A stretch of 64,000 nucleotides of DNA from Calamus simplicifolius (GCA_900491605.1 UESW01004770.1:511440-575439); one strand, 5' to 3'; shown: positions 1-11,499, counted from the first letter of the stretch. The notes: generated by a model not told the origin, from the sequence alone. Numbers and translations: made by a program.

Positions 1-317
1 GGAGATGGCACGAGAGTGTCAGTAGTTGCAGTGGGAGATTTTAGCTTTTCTTTTAGTAGAAATAGATTTTAATATTAAAGGACTATTTTTTTGTACCTTC
101 AATTAGAAGGAATTTAATTTCAGTTTCTAAGTTGGTTGATGATGGATATTCAGTTTATTTTAATGACTCCGTTGTTATTAAGAAAAATAAACATTTTATC
201 TGTTCTGGTACATTGGTGGATGGTCTTTATATTATTAATCCTGTTTCTCCTACTGTGCAACTAAATGAAGTGAATAACATAATAGACCATGTAAGAGAAA
301 ACATCCTTCTGAAATGA
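1..317 (+). pseudogene. copia 1 protease tail / pre-integrase linker
   Basis: Bases 1-130 read, with shifts of frame, as the end of a copia aspartic protease domain. The frame at 132-317 (61 codons) carries a beta-strand-rich stretch containing GLYIINPV, typical of the linker before the GAG-pre-integrase domain. The frame ends at 317 and the next domain continues in a different frame four bases back, so a small indel lies near 310. The catalytic DSG/DTG lies upstream of the window. Confidence 0.6.
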
Positions 318-1489
318 ATCAAACTTATCTTTGGCACTTGCGCCTAGGTCATATAAATCTAAGACGGATTTCTAGACTGGTTCAAGATGGACCATTAGGT
401 TCATTGGAAGTAGAGGCACTACCGGTCTGTGAATCTTGCTTAGAAGGAAAAATGACCAAGCGGCCATTCTCGGCCAAAGGCAATAGAGCTAAGGAGATAT
501 TAGAATTGGTTCACTCTGATTTGTGTGGCCCAATGAACATCCAAGCTAGAGGTGGTTTTGAGTACTTTGTCACTTTTATTGATGATTACTCAAGATATGG
601 GTATATTTATCTGATGCGCCGTAAGTCTGAATGCTTTGAAAAATTTAAAATTTTTAAGGCAGAAACGGAGAACCGTCATGGTAAAAATATCAAGACACTA
701 CGATCCGATCGTGGTGGCGAGTACCTCTTAGGGGAGTTCACAGATTACTTATTAGATGCTGGGATTGAATCCCAGTTATCTGCACCTAGTACGCCACAGC
801 AGAATGGTGTAGCTGAAAGAAGGAATAGGACTCTTATGGATATGGTTAGATCTATGATGAGTTATTCAGACTTACCTATTTCGTTTTGGGGATATGCATT
901 AGAGACAGCTGCATATATTCTTAACTTGGTACCATCTAAGTCAGTACCTAAGACACCCACAGAACTGTGGACTGGGCGCAAGCCTAGTCTAAGACATGTT
1001 CGGGTTTGGGGTTGTCCAGCACATGTACTAAAAGGTAAACCAGATAAGTTGGAATCAAGGACAGATGTATGCTTCTTTGTTGGATATCCTAAAGGAACAA
1101 AAGGTGGTTTATTTTATTGTCCTAAGGATCAGAAGGTCATTGTTAGCACCAATGCCCGATTCTTGGAGGAGGACTATATTATAGACCACAAACCCAGAAG
1201 TAAAATTGCTCTAGAAGAGTTGAGAGGCGATAAAACTAGACTGGCTCCTTTAATACCAATAGTACAAGCAGAAACACCACAAGAAAGTGGGTTCCCAAAC
1301 TTCCCAATAACTATTCGTAGTGGGAGAAGTATAGTAACACGAACTGACCCTGAACTGGTACAAAAGGATACCATTAATGCACCAGTTTCAGAACCAGTGC
1401 AGGTTGATGGAGCACAAGGATCAGAGTCAGATCGTATTACTACAAGCACATACAATCAGGTTGTGCCTCGTCGTAGTGGAGGGTTGTAA
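314..1489 (+). pseudogene. copia 1 integrase (GAG-pre-integrase plus rve core)
   Basis: 391 codons. The N-terminal zinc-binding part is visible as LWHLRLGHI followed by CESCLEGK (HHCC type, residues about 7-46). The rve catalytic core follows with its DDE residues: D in HSDLCGP, D in LRSDRGGEY and E in QQNGVAERRN. A copia integrase C-terminal part with GYPKGTKGG follows. The enzyme inserts the cDNA copy into the chromosome. The frame ends early near 1482 in a run of G; RT continues in another frame 18 bases on, so this is a single indel or a homopolymer sequencing error, not a true protein end. Confidence 0.9.
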
Positions 1490-1506
1490 ATACACCTAAA
1501 CGGTAT

Positions 1507-2754
1507 ATGTTCCTTGGAGAGTCATATGACAGAATCTCTGATGAACTGGATACTGAACCCAGTAGCTACAATGAAGCATTACAGGATAAAGATGCAACTC
1601 TTTGGCAAAATGCTATGAAATCAGAGATAGAGTCTATGCACTTTAATCAGGTCTGGGATCTTGTAGAACCACCCGAGGGAGTAAAACCCATCGGATGCAA
1701 GTGGATCTATAAGAAGAAGAGAGGAGCAGACGGGAAGGTGGAAACCTTCAAGGCTAGGCTAGTTGCAAAAGGTTTTACTCAGAAAGAAGGGATCGACTAT
1801 GAGGAAACCTTTTCACCAGTAGCTATGCTTAAGTCTATCCGGATTCTCTTATCCATTGCAGCTCATTTCGATTACGAAGTTTGGCAAATGGATGTCAAGA
1901 CAGCTTTCCTTAATGGAAATCTTGACGAGTGCATTTACATGATGCAACCAGACGGTTTTATAGTAAAAGGCCAGGAGCACTTGGTGTGCAAGCTTAAGAG
2001 GTCCATTTATGGACTTAAGCAGGCATCTAGATCTTGGAATACTCGTTTTGATCAAGCTATTAAATCTTATGGTTTTGATCAAAGTCCTGACGAGTCATGT
2101 GTGTACAAGAAGCGTGATGGAAAAACTTTGGTGTTTCTGGTGCTATATGTGGATGACATCTTACTTATTGGAAACGATATGGGAGTGTTATCTTCGGTCA
2201 AGGTATGGTTATCTGGACAATTTGATATGAAGGACTTGGGAGAAGCAAGTCACATCCTAGGGATCAAGCTTTTGCGAGATCGCAAGCAAAGGATGATATG
2301 CTTATCTCAAGCCACTTATATCGATAAAATTCTCACCCGTTTTGGTATGCATAATTCCAAGAAAGGATTTCTTCCTTTCAGGCATGGAATTTCTCTATCT
2401 AAGGATCAGTGTCCTAAGACACCTGAAGAGATAGAAAGTATGAAGGCAGTTCCTTATGCTTCTGCAGTAGGAAGCCTAATGTATGCTATGCTATGTACTA
2501 GACCTGATATCTGTTTTGCCGTAGGCATGGTTAGCAGATTTCAGTCTAACCCTGGGCGAGAACATTGGACTGCAGTAAAACATATAATTAAGTACCTGAA
2601 AAGGACTAAAGATTATATGTTAGTTTACCAAGCAGATAGTCTTGTGCCTATAGGATATACAGATTCGGACTTCCAATCAGATAATGAATCTAGGAAATCA
2701 ACCTCGGGATATGTGTTCACTTTGGGTGGTGGAGCATTAGTTGGAGGAGTGTGA
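1507..2754 (+). pseudogene. copia 1 reverse transcriptase (RVT_2)
   Basis: 415 codons. The copia RVT_2 signature is clear: CKWIYKKKRGADGKVETFKARLVAKGFTQ is the fingers region (only its start, CKWIYKKKR, is needed to recognise it), followed by WQMDVKTAFLNG, IYGLKQASRSW and the catalytic YVDDILLIG. RNase H begins at the end (YTDSDFQSD, KSTSGYVFTLGGG). The frame stops at 2754 where RNase H passes into another frame, again explained by one missing base. No nonsense codon interrupts the 1.25 kb. It is a relic only because of its frame breaks. Confidence 0.92.
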
Positions 2755-3131
2755 AGCAAACTTGTGTTGCTGACTCTACCATGGAAGCTGAGTATGTGGC
2801 TGCATCTGAGGCTGCAAAAGAGGCTGTTTGGCTAAGAAACTTTCTTTTGGATCTTAGTGTGATACCTTCAGTGCAATTACCTATTACACTTTATTGTGAT
2901 AATAGTGGGGCAGTTGCTAATTCGAAGGAACCCAGGACCCATAAGAAATCTAAACACATTGAGCGTAAGTATCACCTGATACGTGACATCGTGCAAAGAG
3001 GTGACGTGCTGGTGACCAAGGTTACATCTGAGGACAACCTGGCAGACCCTTTTACAAAGAGTTTAACTTCAAAAGTTTTTGATAGACATGTAGAGGGCAT
3101 GGGAGTTAGATGTGTACAAGCATTGCTTTGA
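2751..3131 (+). pseudogene. copia 1 RNase H C-terminal part
   Basis: 126 codons covering the rest of the copia RNase H: DSTMEAEYVAASEA (catalytic E), LYCDNSGAVANSKEP (catalytic D) and the KHIERKYHLIRD stretch, closing with NLADPFTKSL, the usual end of copia polyproteins. The first codon in this frame is GTG, so this is a continuation of the RT frame after a one-base shift and not a separate gene. It ends five bases before the polypurine tract. Confidence 0.9.
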
Positions 3132-3135
3132 GTCT

Positions 3136-3146
3136 AAGTGGGAGAT
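3136..3146 (+). promoter_or_regulatory. polypurine tract of copia 1
   Basis: AAGTGGGAGAT directly precedes the TG that opens the LTR. This is the usual primer for plus-strand DNA synthesis in copia elements. It is placed by its position between the RNase H stop codon and the LTR. Confidence 0.8.
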
Positions 3147-4369
3147 TGATAGAGATATAGACTAAAAGATATGCTTTATGTTATGTCTTTATATTTTAAT
3201 GAGAATTCATTTTGAGCAATGTGTGCCATTTACTATATATGTGCATGTGTCTAGTATTTACAAAGAGTATTTGATCTAGTGTGTAGAGTACGGCTTACAC
3301 ACAGAAGACTAGATCATCGGTTCTTTTGGAATACAAGTTTATTGTTCACAGTTTTAGATGGAATTGGACACACCATCAGTAGAACTGTAGCACAAATTTT
3401 TAGTAGGTCTGTCTTGACTACGGGGAATGGTTTATTCTAACTATTTGTGCTAGTACACTTTGTGTGTATTGAACAGGACCCAGTTGAGTTAATTATTTTA
3501 TACTGACTTTATAAAATAATTTAAACCTCATGAATATTATGATTACTTATGCTCTTAATCCGAATTCTATTTCTAGACACGTGTATGTAGTGATTATTGC
3601 TTTGATTACACATAGAGTGAGATTCTATATGAGTCAATAAACTCAGTGGGTTGGGCAATAACATTATATATATGAATATTAATAGTTGAAGGAAACCACG
3701 TCCTGATAAATTGGATTGATGATATCCCCTTGAGGAAGCTTATAAGTTTTGATTGTATCAAATCTTGCAAGTGGATTTTGAATCCGATACATCAAATAAG
3801 TTAAGTGGATAGGTCTCAAGGATAATAAAAGCCAATTAAATTATATTATCAGTAATTAAATTTAATTGGTGGATATCTGTAATCTTAACGTGGGGAGATA
3901 ATAAGTATTTAATATTAAAGGCTCGAAAATATAAATTCGAATATGATTAGGAGTACAATTATAATTCTTTAGTGGAATGAATTGTAATTTACGTAATTGA
4001 ATCCTAACCCGGGTAGGATTGGGAGATTTAATTACGTAGGAAGTCCTTTTCATATTTGCCTATTGGTCCCTGTTGTAGCCCTATAAATACCCTCTCAGTT
4101 GGTTGCTAGGGTTAACGTTTTTTTGGAGAAAGAAAAATAAGAAACCCTAGGACGGCCAAGAGATCCCACCATCTTGTGAGAGAAAGAAGGTATTTTCGGA
4201 AATACGGCGGAAGGCTAAAGGTTGAGGTCGAGCAATCGAATCAAAGTGATCGAAAGTTCAAATCTGAAGATATGATCTTGTACTCATAGATTAGAACGGT
4301 AAAAGTTTTTTTTGTATTACTTATATACACTATAGCCATGATCTTGGGGGTATTCCGCATTCCCCAACA
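3147..4369 (+). repeat. 3' LTR of copia 1
   Basis: About 1.22 kb opening with TGATAGAG right after the polypurine tract and closing with CCCCAACA. The left end is firm. The right end is inferred from the TG...CA rule, because the 5' LTR is outside the window and cannot be aligned. A TATA box lies at 4082 and the transcribed R/U5 part would follow it. Open frames in this stretch are short and look like chance. Confidence 0.7.
4080..4090 (+). promoter_or_regulatory. TATA box in copia 1 LTR
   Basis: CCTATAAATACC lies about 930 bp into the LTR, where a retroelement promoter is expected. Transcription would start roughly 30 bp downstream. Confidence 0.55.
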
Positions 4370-4869
4370 CATATAACATCCATAGCTAAGCTGTTTTCTA
4401 GGCCCAATGATATACACATGTATATATGTATTACATGTGTGTACATACATGCTTGCACTTGTGCACATAATATATGCGTGCTTGTATATAAATGTATTTT
4501 CATATCATTTTATTATTTTACTAATATATATTTGCATTCTTACATAAATGCAAAATTTTTCTATTCCAAATAAGTGTTTTCTGGTATAGTGGTAGTGGTC
4601 AATATTTAATATCTCCTTATTATGTTATTTGTTGCTAGACAAAATACCAAATGGTAAAGAATGAATGAACTTGGATGTTGTGACAAGGTATGTCATATAA
4701 ATACTCTGTTTTGAGTCTCTTGAAATCTATTGACATGAGATTTAATAAAAGTTTCTATAATTTACTAAATAATCTCATGACAGCTGGAATATCCAACTTA
4801 TTGTTTATCTTGTATTTGGATATTCAATTCTAATATCTCTTTGTTTGATTCTCTTATTTGAGGTCTAGT
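4370..4869. other. AT-rich spacer, nothing recognised
   Basis: About 500 bp of AT-rich DNA between two copia remnants. It holds some alternating TATG/CATG runs near 4420-4480 but no frame or RNA gene that could be supported. Confidence 0.5.
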
Positions 4870-5574
4870 CTAAAAAAAAAAAGAAGTTATTTTCTTAGAA
4901 TTTGTCAAATCCAAGAAGAATTTGGCAAATCAATTAACCAAGGGATTATCTAGGAGTGGAGTCCTAGATTCATCGAGGGAGATGGAGCTTAAGCCCATTA
5001 TTTGGTCACCAGCAGTGGATACCCAACCTCTGTGATTGGATATCCCATGAATGAGGTTCAATGTGGTAGAAACGAAGCTGATTGAGTGATCGTTTTAAAG
5101 CACAAATTTTAAAAATTTTTCATCACATCCCTATAATGAGTGCTCTTATAAAGTGACAAAGTAAATTTATGTAAGATTGAGTCATACTCTTAATGGATTC
5201 GAGGTAGGTTATCTACAGGGTATCCTTGGAGGATTCACCTACATGAGAATCGCCATATTAGGCCATGACTAAATGTTTGGATTAATCTTAAAAAATTCTC
5301 ATAAAAAATAAAGGTACTAAGTGCAAGGCCTTTAATATGCACTGACCGCTTAAACCCAATTGATTCTGTGTATGTGATTAGTAGAAGTCTGAGTCAAAGG
5401 ACCTAGTTCAAGGTCCAATCCACTATAGTTCCTTCAGATATATACAATCAACACTAAGTGAGGTTCAAGTCCATAGGACACCTCACCTATTGCACAATAT
5501 AAGATGCCTTAAAATTTTTTTGTTATATTTATCTTATTTTATCTTATTTTTTCTTTAAAACTTTTATGGGGGAT
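4870..5574 (+). mobile_element. 3' tail of a second copia element (RNase H end and 3' UTR)
   Basis: From about 4900 the plus strand reads the end of a copia RNase H (NLANQLTKGLS, followed by MELKPI), then a widely shared copia 3' region around 5000-5060 and a PPT at about 5563-5573. Everything upstream in this element (gag to RT) is missing, so it was truncated on its left side or lost by recombination. No second LTR copy of this family was seen in the window. Confidence 0.75.
5563..5573 (+). promoter_or_regulatory. polypurine tract of copia 2
   Basis: TTTATGGGGGAT immediately precedes TGTTGAC. The short purine run and its position fit a copia PPT. Confidence 0.7.
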
Positions 5575-5978
5575 TGTTGACAAAAATTTAAATATAAAAA
5601 AAAGGAACGCCCAAAGCATTTCGAAACGCTGCGTTGCGAGAGGCAACATTCATCAACATCCAAAAACGACCCAAACAATTTATTTTGTGAGACTAACGGC
5701 TATCATGCCTTTAAGGCCATTATGGATCGAGCCGTTGAAGCTTTTATTGGCTAAACCTATATAAACAGGAACTAAAAGATGGTATTATTTTATTTTTAAT
5801 TTTCATTAATCTTTTCTTAGGATAATCATTGGGTTTGCACCTCTACGATTGTAGCATTGTACATTGGGGATAGATCGTCAACAAAACAACCTACATGAAG
5901 AGACGAAAATCTAATCCGTTTGATCTTTTGATTTTTACTTTATTTATGAATTTAAATTTTTATAATATATTTCTAACA
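5575..5978 (+). repeat. 3' LTR of copia 2 (about 404 bp)
   Basis: It opens with TGTTGAC and ends with TTCTAACA, an imperfect inverted terminal pair typical of copia LTRs. A TATA-like CTATATAAAC lies at about 5757-5766. The LTR ends 42 bp from the stop codon of the minus-strand shugoshin-like gene. Without the 5' LTR the target duplication cannot be checked. Confidence 0.75.
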
Positions 5979-6020
5979 ATATCTGAGAAGAGATTTTTTT
6001 TCAAGATAAAAATATTTTCC

Positions 6021-7745
6021 CTATTCTGTAGAAGTATTTGAACAAGGAGTAGGAAAACGTGGCTGAATGGAAGCGTCCGCATGCAAGGGTTCAGCAACAT
6101 GTGAGCGGTCTGAAACTTTGGCATCCTCTATCTTGAACGAGTCAGCCATAGGTCCAGATGTTTCAGATTTCAAGTAAACTGGATCTCCTAAGTAAGGAGC
6201 TTTTCTGCTTCAAAAGAAAGACTGTGTGTGTTAGACTAAGCCTGAACAGTGGTGATTTGGAAAGAGGTGAGAAGAACATCCCACGTTTTAGTTAAAGCAT
6301 GATATACCTTCTCTTTATAACCTTTTCTTGCGGTGCTATTTCTTGTGTGTGTGTTGTAGTAGAGCCCTGAACTGCACGGTAATTGAGGATTAAACTAAAG
6401 CAAAATTGAAATTAATCTATAATCATTAGATTGTGGAAATTACGAAGATCTTTTAATGTGCGCTTCCTATTGGCATTGCAGGACTTCACGTCGTCAGCTT
6501 GAGGGGATGCGCCTACAGCAACCTCAGCACACTCGTTGCGTCCCTCCTTAAATTGCAAAAATTAAGCATGCATACAAGTTACGTAACCGGGGAATGGAAA
6601 ACTGAAAGTTTAACTGCAAATAAGTCTCCTTTTTTCTTTAAAATTTTTTTTAATATTTTTTGAATACCTCAGATCCAATATTCTCATACACTTGTTTCCT
6701 CAATTTCCCCTCCTCCTGGAATTAATAAAATTTTCACTCATGTAATCCAGAAAAAGTAAAAGAAATGCAAAATATATTAATGATGATTATTGATTGGTAT
6801 ACCTCCACTTCTAAGTTCTTTGCTTGGAGGACAGCTTTCATGCGTCTAGATTCATGTTGCAATCCTTTTAGCTGCATATAATAAAACATGCACCGGATCA
6901 TGAGGTTTGATCAACCCCTGAAACCTTACTGTTTTTTTATTTAAAAAATAATAGATTCCCGTTGGTTTAATTTCATTCCCTAGACAAGAAACAACCAACG
7001 AACAGACGCACTCGTAACGGAGGACGAACTTACTCTGTCTCTGCTTAAGTTGAGTTTCTGCGATTGAAAATAAAAGATAGATTAGGAGGGGGGGGGGGGC
7101 GGAATGAAAACCTACGGTACAAAAAATAAAGCAGGTCAATCGGAAGAAGAGGAGTAAACCGCTTGCATCCGAGAGTGTGCCTGAGCAAACTCCCAATTCT
7201 GTTGTCTAGATTTCTGCAAATCAAACCGAAGCTTCTGCATCTCAATGTTGCTCATTTCTATGATTTTGCTGCCGAACCAAAGAACCAACAAAGCCAATCA
7301 AATTACCAAAAAATCATGAAGGAAACCAAGAATCTGATGGATTACTCAGTATAAAGCACGGCAGTCCAGCTGTAGAGAAGAACGCACATACTCTCTCTCC
7401 AGCAAGCTTTAAAAGAGCAGCATTCTCCTGAACGCAGGACCAAATTTTTGAGGAAGAAATACCAAAAACCAGATTTTTAAGCAACGGGAGTTGAAGAAAA
7501 AGCAAAGGAAAAATAAAAGAACGAGATTTTGAAGCGTTAAGAACCTTCGTCAATTGGGCAACGTCGTCCTTGTTGCTCGGACAAGGCATGACCTTGGGAT
7601 TCTCTGGCTCCTCCTCCACCCTCGATCCGCCGGGCTTCACCGCACTGACGGCGTTGGTGATGTCGGAGAGCCAGTTCCTTCTGATTGTGTTTCCCATCAA
7701 TCCCACTTTCTGATCCTTCTCCCGTCTATGATTCACTCCTGCCAT
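6021..7745 (-). pseudogene. shugoshin-like gene, C-terminally truncated
   Basis: Nine exons on the minus strand: 7545-7745, 7392-7427, 7160-7268, 7034-7057, 6803-6871, 6668-6715, 6444-6546, 6308-6371 and 6021-about 6204. Introns keep GT/AG ends. The product has the plant shugoshin N-terminal coiled coil: NTIRRNWLSDITN, ENAALLKLAGER, IEMQKLRFDLQKSRQQNWE, LNLSRDR, LKGLQHESRRMKAVLQAKNLEVE (first part diagnostic). Shugoshin protects centromeric cohesin, with PP2A, through meiosis I. Two faults are visible. Exon 2 ends in phase 0 but exon 3 needs two more bases. The frame also stops at 6021 without the C-terminal basic SGO box. A copia LTR begins 43 bp beyond. Exon 9 could start at either of two AGs three bases apart. 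The identification is from motifs; function is probably lost. Confidence 0.7.
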
Positions 7746-8160
7746 CCAATTAATATACCATCATAACCTTCCAACTCAAGAAACCCTAAACCTGGATCCT
7801 AAAACCCCCACGCCGCCAGCCAACGTAGAAGGCCCAGAACCACACACTCTACAAAAAGATTAAGACTTTCTGGGAGTATAAATTTTACCAGTGCTGTCGC
7901 CACTGATGTTGATTGTGGAACTCCGAAGGGCGCCGCCTTCCATTACAGACCAAGAGGAAATATTTCAAAAATCGAAAAAAAAAAATACTGACTTTTCTCC
8001 CGCTCTTCCTAAAATCTATCTCTTCTTCCTCTCCGATGGGGCTCCGAAGAGCTCGCAGAGATAGGGCAGACGAAGCGCTTCACAATGAAGGAGCAGAGAG
8101 CGAGGAAGACCCCGGGAAGAGGAAAAGGGTTTGACGAGGTCGAAGCCTCGCTCCCAACCG
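7746..8160 (-). promoter_or_regulatory. upstream / 5' UTR region of shugoshin-like gene
   Basis: Upstream of the minus-strand start at 7745. The stretch is less AT-rich than the surrounding transposon DNA and is rich in pyrimidines on the minus strand at 8000-8130. The short frame at 7913-8134 on the plus strand has no recognisable domain and was not called. No TATA box could be placed with confidence. Confidence 0.35.
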
Positions 8161-8249
8161 GGTTAACTAAAGTTCTCTAGTCCAACTAATATAAAGATAG
8201 CTCTACACCAATTAATAGGATCTAACTCAAGCTAATTCATGATCCTTAA

Positions 8250-8522
8250 TGCTATGTTTGATTCATAAAAGATTATCTCTAAATAAGTATATAAGATATT
8301 ATTTATTCAATAAATAGTTTAAAAGATAATCATCTTTTTTTAAATTACAACTTTGCCATCAAAGGATAACTCTAGTTATTCTGAACATCCATAGGGAATA
8401 AGTTAAGGGGATAACCCATGTCAAGTTAAACTTTTTCAAAATTATCCCCCTTAGTTATAACTTTTAGGATAAAAGAGGAAATCCAGGGGATATCCCCGCT
8501 TATCCCTCATATCAAACACAGC
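8250..8522. mobile_element. MITE-like element with TTAA duplication
   Basis: About 273 bp bounded by inverted ends: GCTATGTTTGAT on the left and ATCAAACACAGC on the right (11 of 12 positions match when inverted). TTAA stands on both sides (8246-8249 and 8523-8526) as a candidate target-site duplication. It has no coding capacity. The superfamily was not assigned. Confidence 0.6.
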
Positions 8523-8526
8523 TTAA

Positions 8527-8699
8527 AGCTTATACAAATAATTTAAAATTTTTAAATTATATTTTTAAATTTTTGTCATTTAAGATAATTTAATTTTTTA
8601 ATTAAATTCAATAAACTTTTAAATTAAATATTTTAATTTAACATAAAATAAATTTTATAAAAATTAAAATAGTTTATGATCATACCATCCAAAAAAAGA
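8527..8699. other. AT-rich low-complexity spacer
   Basis: Runs of AATTTAA and ATTTTA fill the gap between the MITE and the copia leader. No gene is seen. Confidence 0.5.
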
Positions 8700-9061
8700 T
8701 TAAAATAGTTTTAATCTACATTCCCTTCATTTTCTTCTTCATAGGTCATAATACAAGTGGCACCCCTACTTCTCTCCTATGATCGGATAGCCTGGTGAAT
8801 CCACCCAATCCAAGTTTTTGGCTTCCAACCAAATTAGCCTTCAAGTGCTCTCAGCAGCCTATTGCACTCTCCAAGTAGTGGGTAGTTGGGCACCACACAC
8901 CGAGGTACTACCAATAGCCTTCCTCATTGGTGCATCCCTGATATCCTACCAGACGCTCGTTGGGCACAATGATCTAGGGTACTACCAGTAGCCTTCCCCA
9001 TTGGACCATCCCAGAATAGAGCACGATAGAAACTAAGAGCACAAATCAGGCTCTGATACCA
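8700..9061 (-). mobile_element. untranslated leader of copia 3, with PBS
   Basis: On the minus strand this follows the 5' LTR and starts with the primer binding site. It holds a tandem duplication of 74 bp (copies starting near 8885 and 8959, each with GTTGGGCAC and GGTACTACC). No gag frame follows; the element is cut off at about 8700. Confidence 0.6.
9050..9061 (-). promoter_or_regulatory. primer binding site (initiator Met tRNA)
   Basis: Minus strand TGGTATCAGAGC, the standard copia PBS complementary to the 3' end of initiator methionine tRNA, one base from the LTR end. It fixes the orientation of this element. Confidence 0.9.
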
Positions 9062-9062
9062 T

Positions 9063-10887
9063 TGTTAAGTAAATCTATTTGTAGGCTACATGTATGCATT
9101 TCAATTTTTTTAAAATACATAAGTAACGGAAGTAATAAAATATTGGATCTAATCCAATATCAGCCTACAATAGGATCATGATATAAAAATTATATAGTAA
9201 TTATAAAATCTTTTACCTTTGGATGCTTAACGACTCTGACAAGATTTATTCTCCACACAAGGATCCTTTACAGGTGATCCACACCATGGCTGGTGGCCTT
9301 TTCGGAGTTGTAAAAGATTTCTTCTTTTCAACACTCAAATTTGACAACTAGAGGTGCTCTTGAGTTGTAAAAGATTTCTTGGTGGAGGAAAAACCTTTTA
9401 GACTTAGGTTTATAGCCTCCCTTTCACCCTAAAAACCTTTCATCTCCCCATCTTTTCCTTTTTAATATTTCTAGGCAAAAATGCCCCTTTTTTAATGTCA
9501 ATCACCGGTCCATAGAATAGAAACTATGGAGAGAATCATGGAGGAAAAAAGGGGATGGAAGATAAGGAAAAAATCCTTTCTCTTTTTTCAACCAAAAACC
9601 ACTCCTTTTAACGCCAATCACAAGTCCCCATAAAAATGGAAACCATCAGAAATCATAGAGAAAAAGGAGAGGAAGATAAGGAATGAGGGGTAATTAGGGA
9701 GAGGTCATTAACATTTAAATTTAAATTTAAATTCAAATTCAAATTTAATTCAAATTTAAACTTGAATTAAAAATTATTTGAAATTCAAATTCATAATTTG
9801 AACTTAAACGGGTAAGGGTGTTAGCATTAGGCTTACCTAATTTGAGCCCAAATCAAATCCCATTTGATTTGACCAGATTTTCATAGCTCAATCAAATTGA
9901 GCTAGCCAGCAATCGTATTGCCAATTTAATCCTCTAATTAATTACTAACATTTAGTTTCTCAGTCATCAACTCAGGTAGAAACTCCTATGGTGTGTGACC
10001 CCATAGGTTCGAACACTAAGCCAGTAGCACTGAAACACTTTCAGTACCAATCGAAGTTGCCATCTAGCAATTACACCCAACGTTCGGATAGGTCGAAGAT
10101 TACAAAGCAACAATCAAGAACCTCTGTTATATGGTTACCATATAATTCATCCCTTTGACCCTCAATGCTCAAGATGACTTAGGGTTTAACTGCCAACCCT
10201 TAATCAGCTCATCCATAAAGTATCTCAACTTTACAAGTCCTATGACTTTTCATAAGGACTACCATGGCCAAGGTTTTATTAAATTGAAACACAGTAAGAT
10301 ATTCACTCCAAACTATTTGGAGGGGTCAATCCCATCTTGATCCACTCACTGCTCCACAAGTACTTTGCTGCACCTAAAAACCTTCTATCACTGGATTAAA
10401 AATCCAGATAGTTTGGCACCAAAGTACATTAGGTTGCTTGTAAGCTACCATGGTGATCTCAGGTCAGAGGGACATTTATACCCATATCCCTTTGCGAACA
10501 CCTTTTAGCATAAGAGTGTTCCACAGATTGGTCATGTTCAATGAGATGTCATACACCTCACCTTTATGTCATACTAGTGTCACCACACTCCTTGGTAAAA
10601 AGGACAACCAACCCATATGATATACAACGATCTATACTTGATATATAGTTGTCCTATAACTACATATCATTTGGTCGTGACTATTTTAAGAACCACTCAA
10701 TAAACCCTCTCTTTATTGAATCGATTATGATTCTAAGAACTTCATCACAAAAGAATTTATTTCAGAAAGATGCAATTTGATGAACCATCAAATAAACATT
10801 TTATTGATTACTAATAAACATATATTTATAACTTGCACAATCATCTATATGTTAGTTGATTGGCTTTAGGATATAATTCCCAATACA
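9063..10887 (-). repeat. 5' LTR of copia 3 (about 1.8 kb)
   Basis: On the minus strand it begins TGTATTGGGAATT and ends ACTTAACA next to the PBS. A block of AAATTTAAATTCAAATTT low complexity lies at 9710-9800. The first 560 bp (plus 10330-10885) are repeated as a diverged fragment at 27940-28502. Small frames inside, such as 10155-10340, are not supported as genes. Confidence 0.8.
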
Positions 10888-11461
10888 TACATCCATGAGC
10901 AATCACCGCTTATTTTGGGATGACTTATATGAACACAACTTCTATTTTACAATGAAAACCAGTAAGTTGATGTATTTATTTAAAGTAATTATTGTTGTTG
11001 GTAATAAAATGTAATAATTTAGGAGATATAGCAGGCCTAATTCTTGTATCATTTGAACAAGAATTAAGGTCAATATCACAAGTTGGTACAAGGTTCAACA
11101 CATCGGTATAGTGTTTTATGTTGCAAACTATTTTTTTAGCAATGAAGTTTTACATTGAGAATGAGTCCTTTCAATAGTCAAATTTGTTATAATAAGGTTT
11201 TTTCATGTGTTATAAGTTGAAAAAACTCCTGATACATTGACCCTTGGCATAATCTAATAAGAAAAATTTTGCAAATAAATTATTGCCACCGTTAACTTTC
11301 TAAATTTAAACTTGATAGACACAAATTTGTGCGCATATCATCATCTAGATAATTCAGACATGAATGATTTGAATAGATTTTATTTTGACCTTAGCATTCA
11401 AATCCCTTGCCTGCATTTCTTGTGTGTCCATGTGAACTATATCTAACTCGCTTAGTGCCAT
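10888..11461. other. AT-rich spacer, nothing recognised
   Basis: About 570 bp between the copia 3 LTR and the start of the CACTA remnant. No ORF, RNA gene or repeat boundary could be supported. Confidence 0.5.
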
Positions 11462-11499
11462 CACTACTACAAAAAGTTAAATAGACTACAGTAGGTTTT

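Larger units (their letters stand above)
1..4369 (+). mobile_element. Ty1/copia retrotransposon 1, 3' part with 3' LTR
   Basis: This is the 3' three quarters of a Ty1/copia element; gag and the 5' LTR lie outside the window. Domain order is protease tail, GAG-pre-integrase, integrase, reverse transcriptase and RNase H, the copia order with integrase before RT. A polypurine tract and a long terminal repeat follow. The reading frame is nearly complete and is broken only by shifts of frame near 310, 1480 and 2745. The right end is taken as the CA closing the LTR at 4369. The lineage within copia was not assigned. Confidence 0.9.

Noticed and set aside
7088..7099. G12 run as a G-quadruplex
   Set aside because: A single homopolymer in an intron of the shugoshin-like gene. 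No separate G-tracts and no reason to infer function.
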